Below are positions 38,007 to 45,685 of a DNA stretch of 64,000 nt, one piece after another. Origin of the DNA: Alphaproteobacteria bacterium (GTDB lineage Bacteria; Pseudomonadota; Alphaproteobacteria; Bin95); NCBI GenBank assembly GCA_022822125.1, contig JAJECF010000037.1:1-64000 (forward strand), in the 5' to 3' direction. Position 1 is the stretch's first letter. Each line of letters begins with the position of its first letter. The translations under genes were made by a program, and so were the position numbers. The notes under the pieces are model-generated. The model made no database searches, was not told the DNA's origin, and saw nothing but the letters and a program-made list of their open reading frames with translations.

Positions 38007-38639
38007 TCAGCGGTCCTCCGCCTGCGCGCCGCCCGAAGCGATTACGACCCGTTCGCTCACCGGTTCCTGCACCGTGAGCAGGGGAACATTCAGGCCGGGC
38101 GGACCGAACAGATAAGCGGTCTTGCGCAGCCAGACACTGATGCCGGCGAGCAGGGCGAAGACGAAGCCCAGGAACAATATGCCCTTGATGATCCAGCGGT
38201 TACTGAGACCGACCAGGGAATAGGAAATCTCATTCTGGATATAGGATTTGTAGGCGAAGTCCCAGGAGAACCAGATCAGCACGCAGCAATAGGGGATCAT
38301 CGCGATGGTGACGCCGATCCACTCAATCCACGCTTGTTTGCGGATCGGCAGGCGTTCGCGGATCACATCGACCCGGACATGGCTGTTCGCCACATAGCCA
38401 TAGCCGAGGGCGGACGCGAACAGCGCGGTGTGGAAGTGCCACTCCCACTCTTGGAGCACGGTAGATTCCAGCTGGTCGCCCAGCATCTCAATGATCCATA
38501 TCTGGAACGTGGTGAATTTGCGTGTCACGACATCCCACATCGTCACAACGATCAACGGGATGATGGCGATTGAGCCCAGCTTGCCGACAAAGGTTACGAT
38601 CCTGTTCAGCCGATCGCTGATCTGCACGAACTTTTCCAT
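38007..38639 (-). CDS. dctQ: TRAP transporter small permease (DctQ family)
   Basis: This protein of about 210 residues has four hydrophobic segments (starting near residues 20, 70, 105 and 155), the normal DctQ topology. Features include VTMWDVVTRKF after the first helix and HVRVDVIRERLP in the central loop, which is the usual HxRVD motif. I chose the ATG at 38639 (MEKFVQISDRLN) because the upstream extension is not like the family. It sits between the binding protein and the large permease, separated from the former by a hairpin. Confidence 0.9.
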   Translation of the reverse strand: MEKFVQISDRLNRIVTFVGKLGSIAIIPLIVVTMWDVVTRKFTTFQIWIIEMLGDQLESTVLQEWEWHFHTALFASALGYGYVANSHVRVDVIRERLPIRKQAWIEWIGVTIAMIPYCCVLIWFSWDFAYKSYIQNEISYSLVGLSNRWIIKGILFLGFVFALLAGISVWLRKTAYLFGPPGLNVPLLTVQEPVSERVVIASGGAQAEDR

Positions 38640-38729
38640 CGGATTCGCCCGTGACCTCCCTGGAAATCCTCGAATGCCAAAACCGGCTATTGAGCAACCT
38701 GCCGGAACGGGGACCGACAAGCAAGAGAA

Positions 38730-38763
38730 ACCGCCGGGGTGGGTTCAACTCCACCCCGGCGGT
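38730..38763 (-). terminator. Hairpin between dctP and dctQ
   Basis: A perfect 13-bp stem (ACCGCCGGGGTGG with its complement) and 8-nt loop lies 42 bp after the dctP stop and is followed on the minus strand by TTTCTCTT. It fits a partial terminator or mRNA stabiliser that lets the binding protein be made in excess over the membrane subunits, a common arrangement for binding-protein operons. Confidence 0.8.
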
Positions 38764-38805
38764 AAGTCAGCCCTTTGCAGGCCGATTGGTTAGTTGGCCC
38801 GACGG

Positions 38806-39855
38806 TTAGTCAAGATAGCCGTGTTCCTTCCAAATCGCGTATTTGTCGCGGAAGGCTTGGTAGGAAGCATGGAACTTGGCAAAGATCGGGTCAGCCGCGT
38901 TCTCTTCGGCCACGACTTCGTCCCAAGCCTTGGAAAGCTTGGCGAGATCGTCGTCGCTCCAGCGCACGCTCTCTACGCCCTTTTCCTGAAGCTTCAGCAT
39001 GGCTTCGAACTGAAACGCTTCGGAGCGCACGAAGGACCAGGTGATCGAGGCGTCGCAGGCATGGCGGACGATCGCCTGATGCTGATCCGACAGCCCCTCA
39101 AAGGCGGACTTCTTCATCAACAATTCGCCGATCGAGGACTGCTGGTGCCAGCCCGGGAAGTAGTTGAACTTCGCGATCTGGTAGAAGCCGAGGTCGAGGT
39201 CGATCGACGGCATGGAGAACTCGGTCGCGTCGATGACGCCGCGCTCCAGCGCGGGGTAGATGTCGGCGCCGGCCAGAAGCTGGGTGGAGACGCCGAGCTT
39301 GGTCATCACCTTCGCGCCCAGACCGAAGAAGCGCATCTTCTTGCCCTTCAGGTCGTCGATCGAGTTCAGCCTGGAGCGGAACCAGCCGGAGGTCTCGGGA
39401 GCGATCGCCGCGCAATGCAGGCCGATCAGGTCGTGCTTGGCGTACAGCTCGTTGTAGAGCTCGTCGCCGCCGCCATAACCCATCCAGGCCAGCAGCTCGC
39501 CGGCGCGCGGGCCGAAAGGCACAGCAGTGAAGAAGGAAAGCGCGGGATATTTGCCGGTGTGATAGCCTGCCGTGCCCCACATCGCGTCGACAGAGCCCGC
39601 CTCCACCGCGTCGAAGCCCTGGAGCGTCGGCACAAGCGCGCCCGGCTCATAGAACTTGATGGTCAGATCGCCGGCGGACATGTCCTTGACGATGTCCTCG
39701 TAGCGCGCCGCAACCTCGCCGATGATCGAAAGCTTCGACCCGAAGGCGCTCTGCATTTTCCAGCGCACTTTCTGCGCTTCTGCATCGCCCGCCGCGCCGA
39801 ACGCCGCCGCGCCGACAAGGCCGGCTGCGGCTACTGTAAGGAGTTTCCTGAACAA
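38806..39855 (-). CDS. dctP: TRAP transporter solute-binding protein (DctP family)
   Basis: This 349-residue periplasmic protein delivers substrate to the DctQM permease. A signal peptide (LLTVAAAGLVGAAAFGAAGDAEA) precedes a mature part with the family pattern: VRWKMQSAFG at the start, KFYEPGALVPTLQGFDAVEAGSVDAMWG, the arginine-containing SGWFRSRLNSIDDLKGKKMRFFG that usually binds a carboxylate, and DATEFSMPSIDLDLGFYQIAKF. I propose a TTG start at 39855 because GGGAGG lies 8 nt upstream and it gives a normal signal peptide. An in-frame upstream start would read back into repeat copy D and is unlikely. It is the first gene of the operon. Confidence 0.9.
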   Translation of the reverse strand: MFRKLLTVAAAGLVGAAAFGAAGDAEAQKVRWKMQSAFGSKLSIIGEVAARYEDIVKDMSAGDLTIKFYEPGALVPTLQGFDAVEAGSVDAMWGTAGYHTGKYPALSFFTAVPFGPRAGELLAWMGYGGGDELYNELYAKHDLIGLHCAAIAPETSGWFRSRLNSIDDLKGKKMRFFGLGAKVMTKLGVSTQLLAGADIYPALERGVIDATEFSMPSIDLDLGFYQIAKFNYFPGWHQQSSIGELLMKKSAFEGLSDQHQAIVRHACDASITWSFVRSEAFQFEAMLKLQEKGVESVRWSDDDLAKLSKAWDEVVAEENAADPIFAKFHASYQAFRDKYAIWKEHGYLD

Positions 39856-40057
39856 GTTGTATGCCTCCCTGGTGCCGGTTAACGCGCGCCCGCACATTAA
39901 CGCAGGCGCGCAGCCACGCAGCTGCGCAGCGCGTACTGAATAACAGAAAAATTTTCCGGGCGCGACTCTTCCCGCCACCCGCACGCCGGGCCGAAACGCC
40001 GCGCCCCCGGCTTGCCGATGTTGCCGATATGGGGACAGCAGGAGTGCGTGACCTGCC

Positions 40058-40332
40058 ATACCGGCGGTCGTTGATGGAAACCGGTGGCGCGGCACCTGCC
40101 TGCCGTAGCCCGGTCCTTTGTCTTCATCCTGAGTAGCGACGCCTGCCGCGTATCGAGAGCCTGTCCTGAGCTTGCCGAAGGGGACGCGGTTCCAACGGCG
40201 GGACGATCCTTCGATACGCGGCTGGCGCCGCTACTCAGGATGAGAAGTGGCGGAGGGCGCCGGGTGGATCGACGCGAAAGGGGGAAACCGGGCGGCATTT
40301 GCCCGTGAGTTTCAACCCGGTGTCGTTGGTAT
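40058..40332 (+). repeat. Dispersed ATACCARCGGY-ended repeat, copy D
   Basis: This 275-bp element begins ATACCGGCGG and ends CGTTGGTAT, in the same orientation as copy A, with the shared GGGCGGCATTTGCCCGTGAG segment at its right end. The inner module is present with both arms, including AGCCTGTCCTGAGCTTGCCG. It lies between dctP and the DUF559 gene; the dctP leader begins about 200 bp away. Confidence 0.82.
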
Positions 40333-40358
40333 CAGACATATCCGGGGCAGGGGAGGTC

Positions 40359-40766
40359 TCACACCTTGTCGTGACCATCCTTCCGCCTGGCGGCGGCGCG
40401 GCGGCGGATATCCTCCAGCACGGTTTCGGTCTCCTGCAGGGCCCTGAGGTTTGAATAGCGGACCACCGCCACGCCCCGGCTTTCCAGGAACGCCGTGCGG
40501 GCCGCATCCCTGCGCCGGGCCTCCGCCTCGCCGTGCTGGCTGCCGTCCAGCTCCACGGCGAGGCGGCATTCATGGCAGTAGAAATCCACAATGAAGCGGC
40601 CGACGACATGCTGGCGGCGGAATTTAAGCCCGCCGAGCCGTTTGCCGCGCAGCCTTCGCCAGAGCGCCCGCTCTGCTCCGGTCTGCCTCTTGCGGAGTCG
40701 CCGGGCGCGGTCTCGCAGGCCCCAGCCGCCGGGTGTGGACGGCGGCTCAGAGGCTGTGGACCGCAT
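40359..40766 (-). CDS. DUF559 endonuclease-like protein
   Basis: This protein of 135 residues has the DUF559 pattern: RQTGAERALWRRLRGKRLGG, LKFRRQHVVGRFIVDFYCHE and LAVELDGSQH, ending with RFSN-like VVRYSNLRAL. The E...D...ExD arrangement resembles very-short-patch-repair and restriction-type endonuclease folds, but activity is not established for the family. I chose the ATG at 40766, which overlaps the end of the CobW gene by 20 bp, so the two are likely co-transcribed. Confidence 0.82.
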   Translation of the reverse strand: MRSTASEPPSTPGGWGLRDRARRLRKRQTGAERALWRRLRGKRLGGLKFRRQHVVGRFIVDFYCHECRLAVELDGSQHGEAEARRRDAARTAFLESRGVAVVRYSNLRALQETETVLEDIRRRAAARRKDGHDKV

Positions 40767-41652
40767 GCCGGAGGGCGGCGAAGTCCGTGCGGCCTTCGAG
40801 GCCGATGCAGACGAGGCCGGCAGGGGCGTCGGCGGGGGCTGGCGCGACCGCCCAGCGGCTGCCGACGGTCTGGATGGCGGCCATTGCGCCGTCCGGGCGC
40901 CGCATGAAGCCCTTGGCCCGCAGCAGGCCATGGACGGGCTCCGCGAGGAGGCTGGCGAGCGCCTCCGGTCCGGCCCCGGCGGGCGGGTCGAGCGTGGCGG
41001 TCGCATAGCCGTCCGTGTGGTCGAACGGCCCGCCAGCCGCCGGCAGGGCGGCGCGGCCGGTCCATGCGCCCAGCACGATGTCGATGGGCGCGTCGGACCG
41101 CACCGTGCGCACAACCCGCGCCTCCGGCGCCGCCTCGTCGAGCCAGGCCTCCACGGCGTTCGCATTGCCTGCGAGGTCGCATTTGTTGAGCAGGATGAGG
41201 TCCGCCTCCGCAAGCTGCCGCCGGATGGTGCTGCCCAGATAGCGGTCGCCCGCCCGGCCGCGCACGGTCTCGGCGTCGGCCAGCACGACGGCCCCGTCCA
41301 ATTGGAAGTCCTGCAGCAGGCCGACCGTGCCGGCGATGGCGCCCGGAAAGGCGACGCCGCTCGCCTCCAGAAGCACATGGTCCGGCCTCGGCTCCAACGC
41401 CTCCAGCATGACGAGCGAGGACACCAGGTCTTCGCCGTAGCTGCAGCACACGCAGCCGCCGACAAGGCTGACGATGCGGTCGTCCGCCGCCTCGACCAGG
41501 CTCGCGTCGATGGGCAGCGCGCCGAATTCGTTGACCATGACGGCGAGCCGTCTGCCGTTCGCCTGCCGCAGCAGGCCGTTCACCAGCGTCGTCTTGCCGG
41601 CGCCCAGATAGCCCCCGACCACGGTGACGGGCAGCGGCGCGGCGGTTGTCAT
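40747..41652 (-). CDS. CobW/COG0523-family GTPase (metal chaperone-like)
   Basis: This 301-residue GTPase has Walker A GGYLGAGKTT (about residues 13-22), the switch segment VMVNEFGALPID, the metal-binding CxCC motif (GGCVCCSYG, about residues 65-73), LLEASG and the guanine-specificity motif NKCDL, followed by the CobW C-terminal domain. Family members insert or shuttle metals such as zinc or cobalt; the metal cannot be read here. It is upstream of the DUF559 gene. The nearby amidohydrolase operon could supply a metalloenzyme client, but that is speculation. Confidence 0.9.
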   Translation of the reverse strand: MTTAAPLPVTVVGGYLGAGKTTLVNGLLRQANGRRLAVMVNEFGALPIDASLVEAADDRIVSLVGGCVCCSYGEDLVSSLVMLEALEPRPDHVLLEASGVAFPGAIAGTVGLLQDFQLDGAVVLADAETVRGRAGDRYLGSTIRRQLAEADLILLNKCDLAGNANAVEAWLDEAAPEARVVRTVRSDAPIDIVLGAWTGRAALPAAGGPFDHTDGYATATLDPPAGAGPEALASLLAEPVHGLLRAKGFMRRPDGAMAAIQTVGSRWAVAPAPADAPAGLVCIGLEGRTDFAALRHAVHSL

Positions 41653-41740
41653 GCCGGCAGCCCCAGGTGGACGGACTGCGCCGAGGCTGCCGGGCTACCA
41701 CCACCGCCGTCCCGACCCCCGCCTGTCTCCGCCCTTTTCG

Positions 41741-41874
41741 TCACCCCGGCCTCGAGCCGGGGTCCATCCATGGTTCGCGATATCGCCGTAGTCGGTGGAG
41801 AGTAGGCCAAACCGCCGAAGCTGCCGCGAGAGCCGAGGCTGGGCCCCGGATCTCCGCTTCGCTCCGTCCGGGGC
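41741..41874. repeat. Paired GC-rich hairpins in the CobW/amidohydrolase gap
   Basis: Two perfect 8-bp stems lie in the 292-bp gap: ACCCCGGC-CTCGA-GCCGGGGT at 41743-41763 and GCCCCGGA/TCCGGGGC at 41843-41874. The flanking words TCACCCCGG and GGGGTCCA resemble a common alphaproteobacterial intergenic repeat. They may act as a transcription boundary. Nothing else was seen in the gap. Confidence 0.55.
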
Positions 41875-41944
41875 GACAGATGGGGCTCAAGGCCGGGGTT
41901 GCAATTGTGCCCGGGATTGCAGCGCAGCGCAGCAGGTTTCTGCA

Positions 41945-43585
41945 TTAGAGATCGGCGGCCCGGAAGATGCGCCCGCCCTGCACCGTGCCCCAGACGCGCA
42001 CATCCTTCAGTCGCTCGCCGCCGACAGTTTCCGGGTCGTCCTCCAGCACGGCGAAGTCGGCGCGCTTGCCGGTCTCGATGGAGCCCACCTCGCCGTCGAG
42101 GCCGAGCGTGTAGGCGGCGCCCAGCGTGATCGTGCGGAGCGCATCGGCGACGCCAATGCGCTCCTGTTCGCCGAGCGTGCGGCCGGAGGCGGTCCGCCGG
42201 TTGACGGCGCACCAGGCGGTGAAGAGCGGCCCGAGCGGCGTCACCGGTGCGTCCGAGTGTATGGCGAGCGGCACGCCTTCCCGGAGCGCGGTCGCGCAGG
42301 CGTTCATGCGCTCGGCGCGCTCCGGCCCCACTGTCACGGCGTAATGCTGGTCGCCCCAGTAATAATGGTGGTTGGGGAAGAGGTTGACGCAGAGGCCGAG
42401 CGCGCGGATGCGGCGGAACTGCGCGGCGTCGGCAAGCTGGCAGTGCTGGAGGGTGAAGCGATGGTCCGGCGCCGGGTGCTTGCGGAGCGCGGCCTCCATG
42501 CAATCCAGCGCGAGATCCGTCGCTTCGTCGCCATTGGTGTGCGTATGCACCTGCAGGCCGGCGGCGAGCGCGCGTTCGTAGATCTCCAGCATATGCTCCG
42601 GCGGGACGTACCACAGCCCCTCCGGCGCGCCGTTGTAATAGCCGGGCCAGCGCAGCCGGGCGGAGAAGCCCTGGATCGAGCCGTCCGCCACCACCTTGAT
42701 GATGCCGAGGCGAAGCCTGTCCCGGCTGCGGCCCCTGAGTTCCAGCGCGCGGTCGATCAGCTCTTCGGGTGTCAGGCCGTAGAAGCGCCGCAGCGAGACG
42801 ATGCGCGCCGGGTAGTCCGGCTCGCCGGTCACGCGCAGCATCATCTCCACGGCCTCTTCCGGCAGCAGGTTGGCGAGGTCGGCGGCCGTGGTGACGCCGG
42901 TGCGCACGCAGAGCCTGGCGAAGCGGCGCAGGCCCGGCTCGTCACAGGCCAGCAGGTCGCGGTCGAAGCCGGTGTGGACGCCGAGCGGAGCCATGGCGTC
43001 GGGCCCCTTCATCTCGCCGGTCGGCAGGCCGTCCGCGCCGAGCGGGATACCGGGATGGTTGACGCCCGTGCGCAGCAGGCCGGCGAGCTCCAGCGCCTTC
43101 GTGTTGACATTCAGGATATGGCCGGAGGCGTTCAGCACGCCGACCGCGCGTTCGGTCGAGACCCTGTCCAGGTCGTGGCGGTTGACGCGCCGGCCGCCAT
43201 AGTAGATCGCATCAAGCGACCAGCCGGCGAGCGGCGCTGCCGGGTCCTCCAGCGCGCCCGCCGCCGCGGCGAGCCGCTCCACCACCTCGTCGATGGACTT
43301 CAGGCCCGCCCAGACCCTGCCTTCGGGGTCCATGCGGTCGAAGAAGCCGCAATAGACATAGGCCCAGAGCGAGCCTTCCATGACATGGCTGTGGCCTTCC
43401 ACAAGGCCCGGCATCAGCACCTTGTCCGCGAAGCGCCCGTCCAGCCGGTAGTCGCCCCAGCCGGCCAGCTCCTCCAGCATCCCGGCGCCGAGTATCCGGC
43501 CGTCCCGCACCGCTACATGGGTGGCGTGCGGCCGGGCCGGATTCATGGTGACGATCCTGGCCGCAGGATAAACGGTGGCGGTCAC
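41945..43585 (-). CDS. YtcJ-like amidohydrolase
   Basis: This 546-residue amidohydrolase-superfamily protein has the N-terminal beta-sandwich (AARIVTMNPARPHATHVAVRDG), the metal-binding VLMPGLVEGHSHVMEG with HxH, and downstream VHTHTNGDEATDLAL and HSDAPVTPLGPLF, which carry the other metal-ligand histidines and the aspartate. This order matches YtcJ/N-substituted formamide deformylase-like enzymes that hydrolyse C-N bonds. The start is a GTG overlapping the TGA stop of the selenoprotein gene (GTGA), so the two are translationally coupled. It is the last gene of a four-gene operon. Confidence 0.9.
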   Translation of the reverse strand: MTATVYPAARIVTMNPARPHATHVAVRDGRILGAGMLEELAGWGDYRLDGRFADKVLMPGLVEGHSHVMEGSLWAYVYCGFFDRMDPEGRVWAGLKSIDEVVERLAAAAGALEDPAAPLAGWSLDAIYYGGRRVNRHDLDRVSTERAVGVLNASGHILNVNTKALELAGLLRTGVNHPGIPLGADGLPTGEMKGPDAMAPLGVHTGFDRDLLACDEPGLRRFARLCVRTGVTTAADLANLLPEEAVEMMLRVTGEPDYPARIVSLRRFYGLTPEELIDRALELRGRSRDRLRLGIIKVVADGSIQGFSARLRWPGYYNGAPEGLWYVPPEHMLEIYERALAAGLQVHTHTNGDEATDLALDCMEAALRKHPAPDHRFTLQHCQLADAAQFRRIRALGLCVNLFPNHHYYWGDQHYAVTVGPERAERMNACATALREGVPLAIHSDAPVTPLGPLFTAWCAVNRRTASGRTLGEQERIGVADALRTITLGAAYTLGLDGEVGSIETGKRADFAVLEDDPETVGGERLKDVRVWGTVQGGRIFRAADL

Positions 43586-44103
43586 GTCGCGGTCAGGATC
43601 GGCAGGGCCTGGCGGTAGGCCGCTTCGGCGAGAATCCTGATCTCGTCCGGCCGTCGGCTGCCGATGGGATGCTCGACCATGATGAAGGGATAGTCCGGGA
43701 GGCCGAGCGTCCGGGCGATGTTCCGCGCCGTCACCTCGAAGGGTTCGGTGCAGATGACCGCCGCGCGTTTCCCGAGCTGCTCGAAGCTGATGCCGTCATG
43801 CAAACTGCACGTCGAACAGGAGCCTCAGTCGCCGAGCCCCGTTATCAGGAAATCGACCTTGTCCGCCGCCTCCGCCAGCGTCTCTTCAGGCGCGGGCGCG
43901 CTCGCGTTCCACTTCGACCAGACCGGAACGACCGTGCAGCCGTGCCGTTCCTCGAAGAGCGCGGCGGTCTCCCGCAGCATCGAGACGGCGTTGAGCTTGC
44001 CGTTCTCCAGGAGGCCAATGGTCCGGCCCTCCAGCCCGGCCAGCGCCGCCGCGCGGGCGAGGTTCCGCTCCGGCCCCGGAACCGTAGGGTCGCAAAGAAG
44101 CAT
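43582..44103 (-). CDS. UGSC-family selenoprotein (in-frame TGA as Sec)
   Basis: A TGA at 43827-43825 interrupts one frame: residues before it end FLITGLGD and codons after it read G-S-C-S-T-C-S, giving GLGD-U-GSC, the defining motif of the UGSC (seleno)protein family. Read through, the protein has 173 residues with Sec at 93; the downstream half (FEQLGKRAAVICTEPFEVTARN, then PDYPFIMVEHPI) belongs to the same family. A SECIS-like hairpin follows. I chose the ATG at 44103 because GGAG lies 9 nt upstream; a TTG at 44118 is an alternative. The gene lies between a 78-residue protein and a coupled amidohydrolase. A stop-codon reading would split the family domain at its active site. The enzymatic reaction is unknown; the U/C residues imply redox or thiol chemistry. 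Confidence 0.9.
43794..43814 (-). promoter_or_regulatory. SECIS-like hairpin of the UGSC gene
   Basis: Starting 11 nt after the UGA, CGACGUGCA pairs with UGCAUGACG (nine positions, one A-A mismatch and one G-U pair) around a GUU loop. The loop begins 20 nt after the UGA and opens with G, matching the bacterial SECIS pattern recognised by SelB. Confidence 0.8.
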
Positions 44104-44250
44104 GCCTGTCGTCTCCAATCCGTTGTCATTCCGGGCCCCAATCCGCGCCCGTCAATCGAGGCCGCATGTTGCGGCCGGGAACCCCGGTTGTCACCCCGGG
44201 AGGCGCGGGCGATCCAGGCCGGAGTGGGGGAGTGCCTACGGTCCGACCCA

Positions 44251-44487
44251 TCAGAAGCCGAGATGGGGGCGGTGGCCGCGGTCGCGGTCCTCACGAATCA
44301 GCACCCAGCCCGGCGTATGCTCGCGTTCTTCCGTCGAACGCCGCAGCGGTTCGACCATGGCAAGGAAAGCGGCCCACTTCGCTTTCATGTCGTCCTCGAC
44401 CGCGCCTTCCCGGTCTTCGCTATCGTCTACGGGACGGCGCTTGAGGCTCCGGGCCTTGTCGTCGTCCAACTGCGGGGTGTCGGTCAT
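44251..44487 (-). CDS. Small hypothetical protein in the UGSC operon
   Basis: This 78-residue, highly charged protein (MTDTPQLDDDKARSLKRRP... ending RGHRPHLGF) has no membrane segment and no family I recognise. GAGGAAAACC directly before the ATG is a good ribosome binding site. It lies 19 bp after the 359-residue protein stop and 147 bp before the UGSC start, all on one strand, so it is probably co-expressed. A short central helix with W, F and L residues may mediate binding to a partner. Confidence 0.65.
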   Translation of the reverse strand: MTDTPQLDDDKARSLKRRPVDDSEDREGAVEDDMKAKWAAFLAMVEPLRRSTEEREHTPGWVLIREDRDRGHRPHLGF

Positions 44488-44506
44488 GGTTTTCCTCGCT
44501 CCCCGC

Positions 44507-45586
44507 CTACTCGCAGTCGATGCACACGCCGATGGGCTTGGACTGCATGAGCGAGCCGCGGCCGCGGCTCCAGGAGGGGATGAAGCTGGAATGGCCGCCG
44601 GCGTCGCCGCCGCCCATGAGGATCAGGATGTCGCCCGGGCCGAGGCCGCGATGGAAGTGGCCGTCTGCCGCCAGCGGGTGCGTGCCCTCCTCCCCGTGCT
44701 GCCTGCCGTATTCGACGTCGCGGTGCTTGCCGACGGACTTCATGCCCTCGACGCTGCGCCGCGCATGGGCGAACAGATATTCCTGCGCCTGCCTGCGCGT
44801 CCAGCCGGCGCCGGCGAGGATGCGCATATGCTCCGGCGCCATCACCACCACGGACTGGCCGAGCGTGATGCAGCCGTAATTCGCCATTGCGTCGGCGACC
44901 GTCGCCAGGATCTGCTCCGGCGTGTTGCCGCCGTGGTTCTCGATATTGCAGAAGCCGCCGCCGGCGAAGACCGTGACGCTGCTGATCCCCTCCGGATAGC
45001 CCTGCTCCTCTGAGAGCAGCGGCCAGGGATTGCCGCGGCTGCGCTCCGCGATGCAGAAGGCGAATTTGCCCGGATGGCCCTGGGTCGATTTGTCGGAAAT
45101 GCCGGGGATCATCCGGAAGACGTTCATCAGGATGAGGCGCACGGCGCGGCCGATGGAGGCATTGGCGCGGTTGCCGGGGCCGAACAGGTTGACGTCCGAG
45201 TTCATCTGGATGTCGTCGGTGACGGGGCCGCTGACCACCAGAAGCGGGGCCGAGCCGCCGGTGGAGGCGGTCGAGCCGTGGAAGTTGAAGCCGGGCTCGT
45301 TCATGGCCTCGAAGGCCGCCACCAGCACCGGGAAATATTCGGGCTTGCAGCCGGCCATGACGGCGTTTACCGCCGCGGCGTGGACGGTGCATTCGAGGCC
45401 CGTTGCGGGATGGCGGGCGATGGGCGTCTCGGGCGGGCGGCCCTCATAGCCCAGCATCTCCTCCACGCGCCCGGCCGCCGGCGGCACCACGGGCAGGCCG
45501 TCCGTCCATCCCTGCTCGTAGCAATAGTCAATGGCGGCGAGCGGGTCGTCGGGAACCTCGTGCAGGCGTGCGGCATCGTAGGGCAT
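44507..45586 (-). CDS. Conserved TDGLPVVPP-motif protein with C-terminal CxxC
   Basis: This 359-residue protein is soluble-looking, with conserved-appearing motifs EQGWTDGLPVVPPAAGRVEE near residue 25, AAAVNAVMAGCKPEYFPV, NLFGPGNRANASIGRA and PGKFAFCIAERSRGNPW. I recall proteins with these motifs as uncharacterised and associated with UGSC genes, but that is memory, not a search. It ends GVCIDCE, so a CxxC pair sits at the extreme C-terminus, where it could exchange electrons with the selenoprotein. The ATG at 45586 has GGGAG 9 nt upstream. It is the first gene of the operon that includes the UGSC selenoprotein. Confidence 0.75.
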   Translation of the reverse strand: MPYDAARLHEVPDDPLAAIDYCYEQGWTDGLPVVPPAAGRVEEMLGYEGRPPETPIARHPATGLECTVHAAAVNAVMAGCKPEYFPVLVAAFEAMNEPGFNFHGSTASTGGSAPLLVVSGPVTDDIQMNSDVNLFGPGNRANASIGRAVRLILMNVFRMIPGISDKSTQGHPGKFAFCIAERSRGNPWPLLSEEQGYPEGISSVTVFAGGGFCNIENHGGNTPEQILATVADAMANYGCITLGQSVVVMAPEHMRILAGAGWTRRQAQEYLFAHARRSVEGMKSVGKHRDVEYGRQHGEEGTHPLAADGHFHRGLGPGDILILMGGGDAGGHSSFIPSWSRGRGSLMQSKPIGVCIDCE

Positions 45587-45685
45587 CGGCGCTGGCTCCC
45601 TTCGGCCTCCGGTTGCCACCCTATAGCGCATGGTGAATTATCCCGCCAACAGAACCGCCGGACGCGCAGGAGGGGAATCGGGCCC

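Noticed and set aside
39856..40095. An upstream extension of the dctP gene to 40095
   Set aside because: The extra 80 residues read into repeat copy D and precede the signal peptide; the TTG at 39855 has a strong ribosome binding site.
41741..41874. The paired GC hairpins as intrinsic terminators
   Set aside because: Neither stem is followed by a T-run, and the words resemble a dispersed intergenic repeat.
43582..44103. The UGSC gene as a pseudogene with a nonsense mutation
   Set aside because: The TGA sits exactly at the U of the family UGSC motif, the rest of the frame is intact, and a SECIS-like hairpin follows.
44251..44253. The TGA ending the 78-residue gene as another selenocysteine codon
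   Set aside because: Only four codons follow before a TAG, no hairpin of the right geometry is present, and no cysteine-site homology is apparent.
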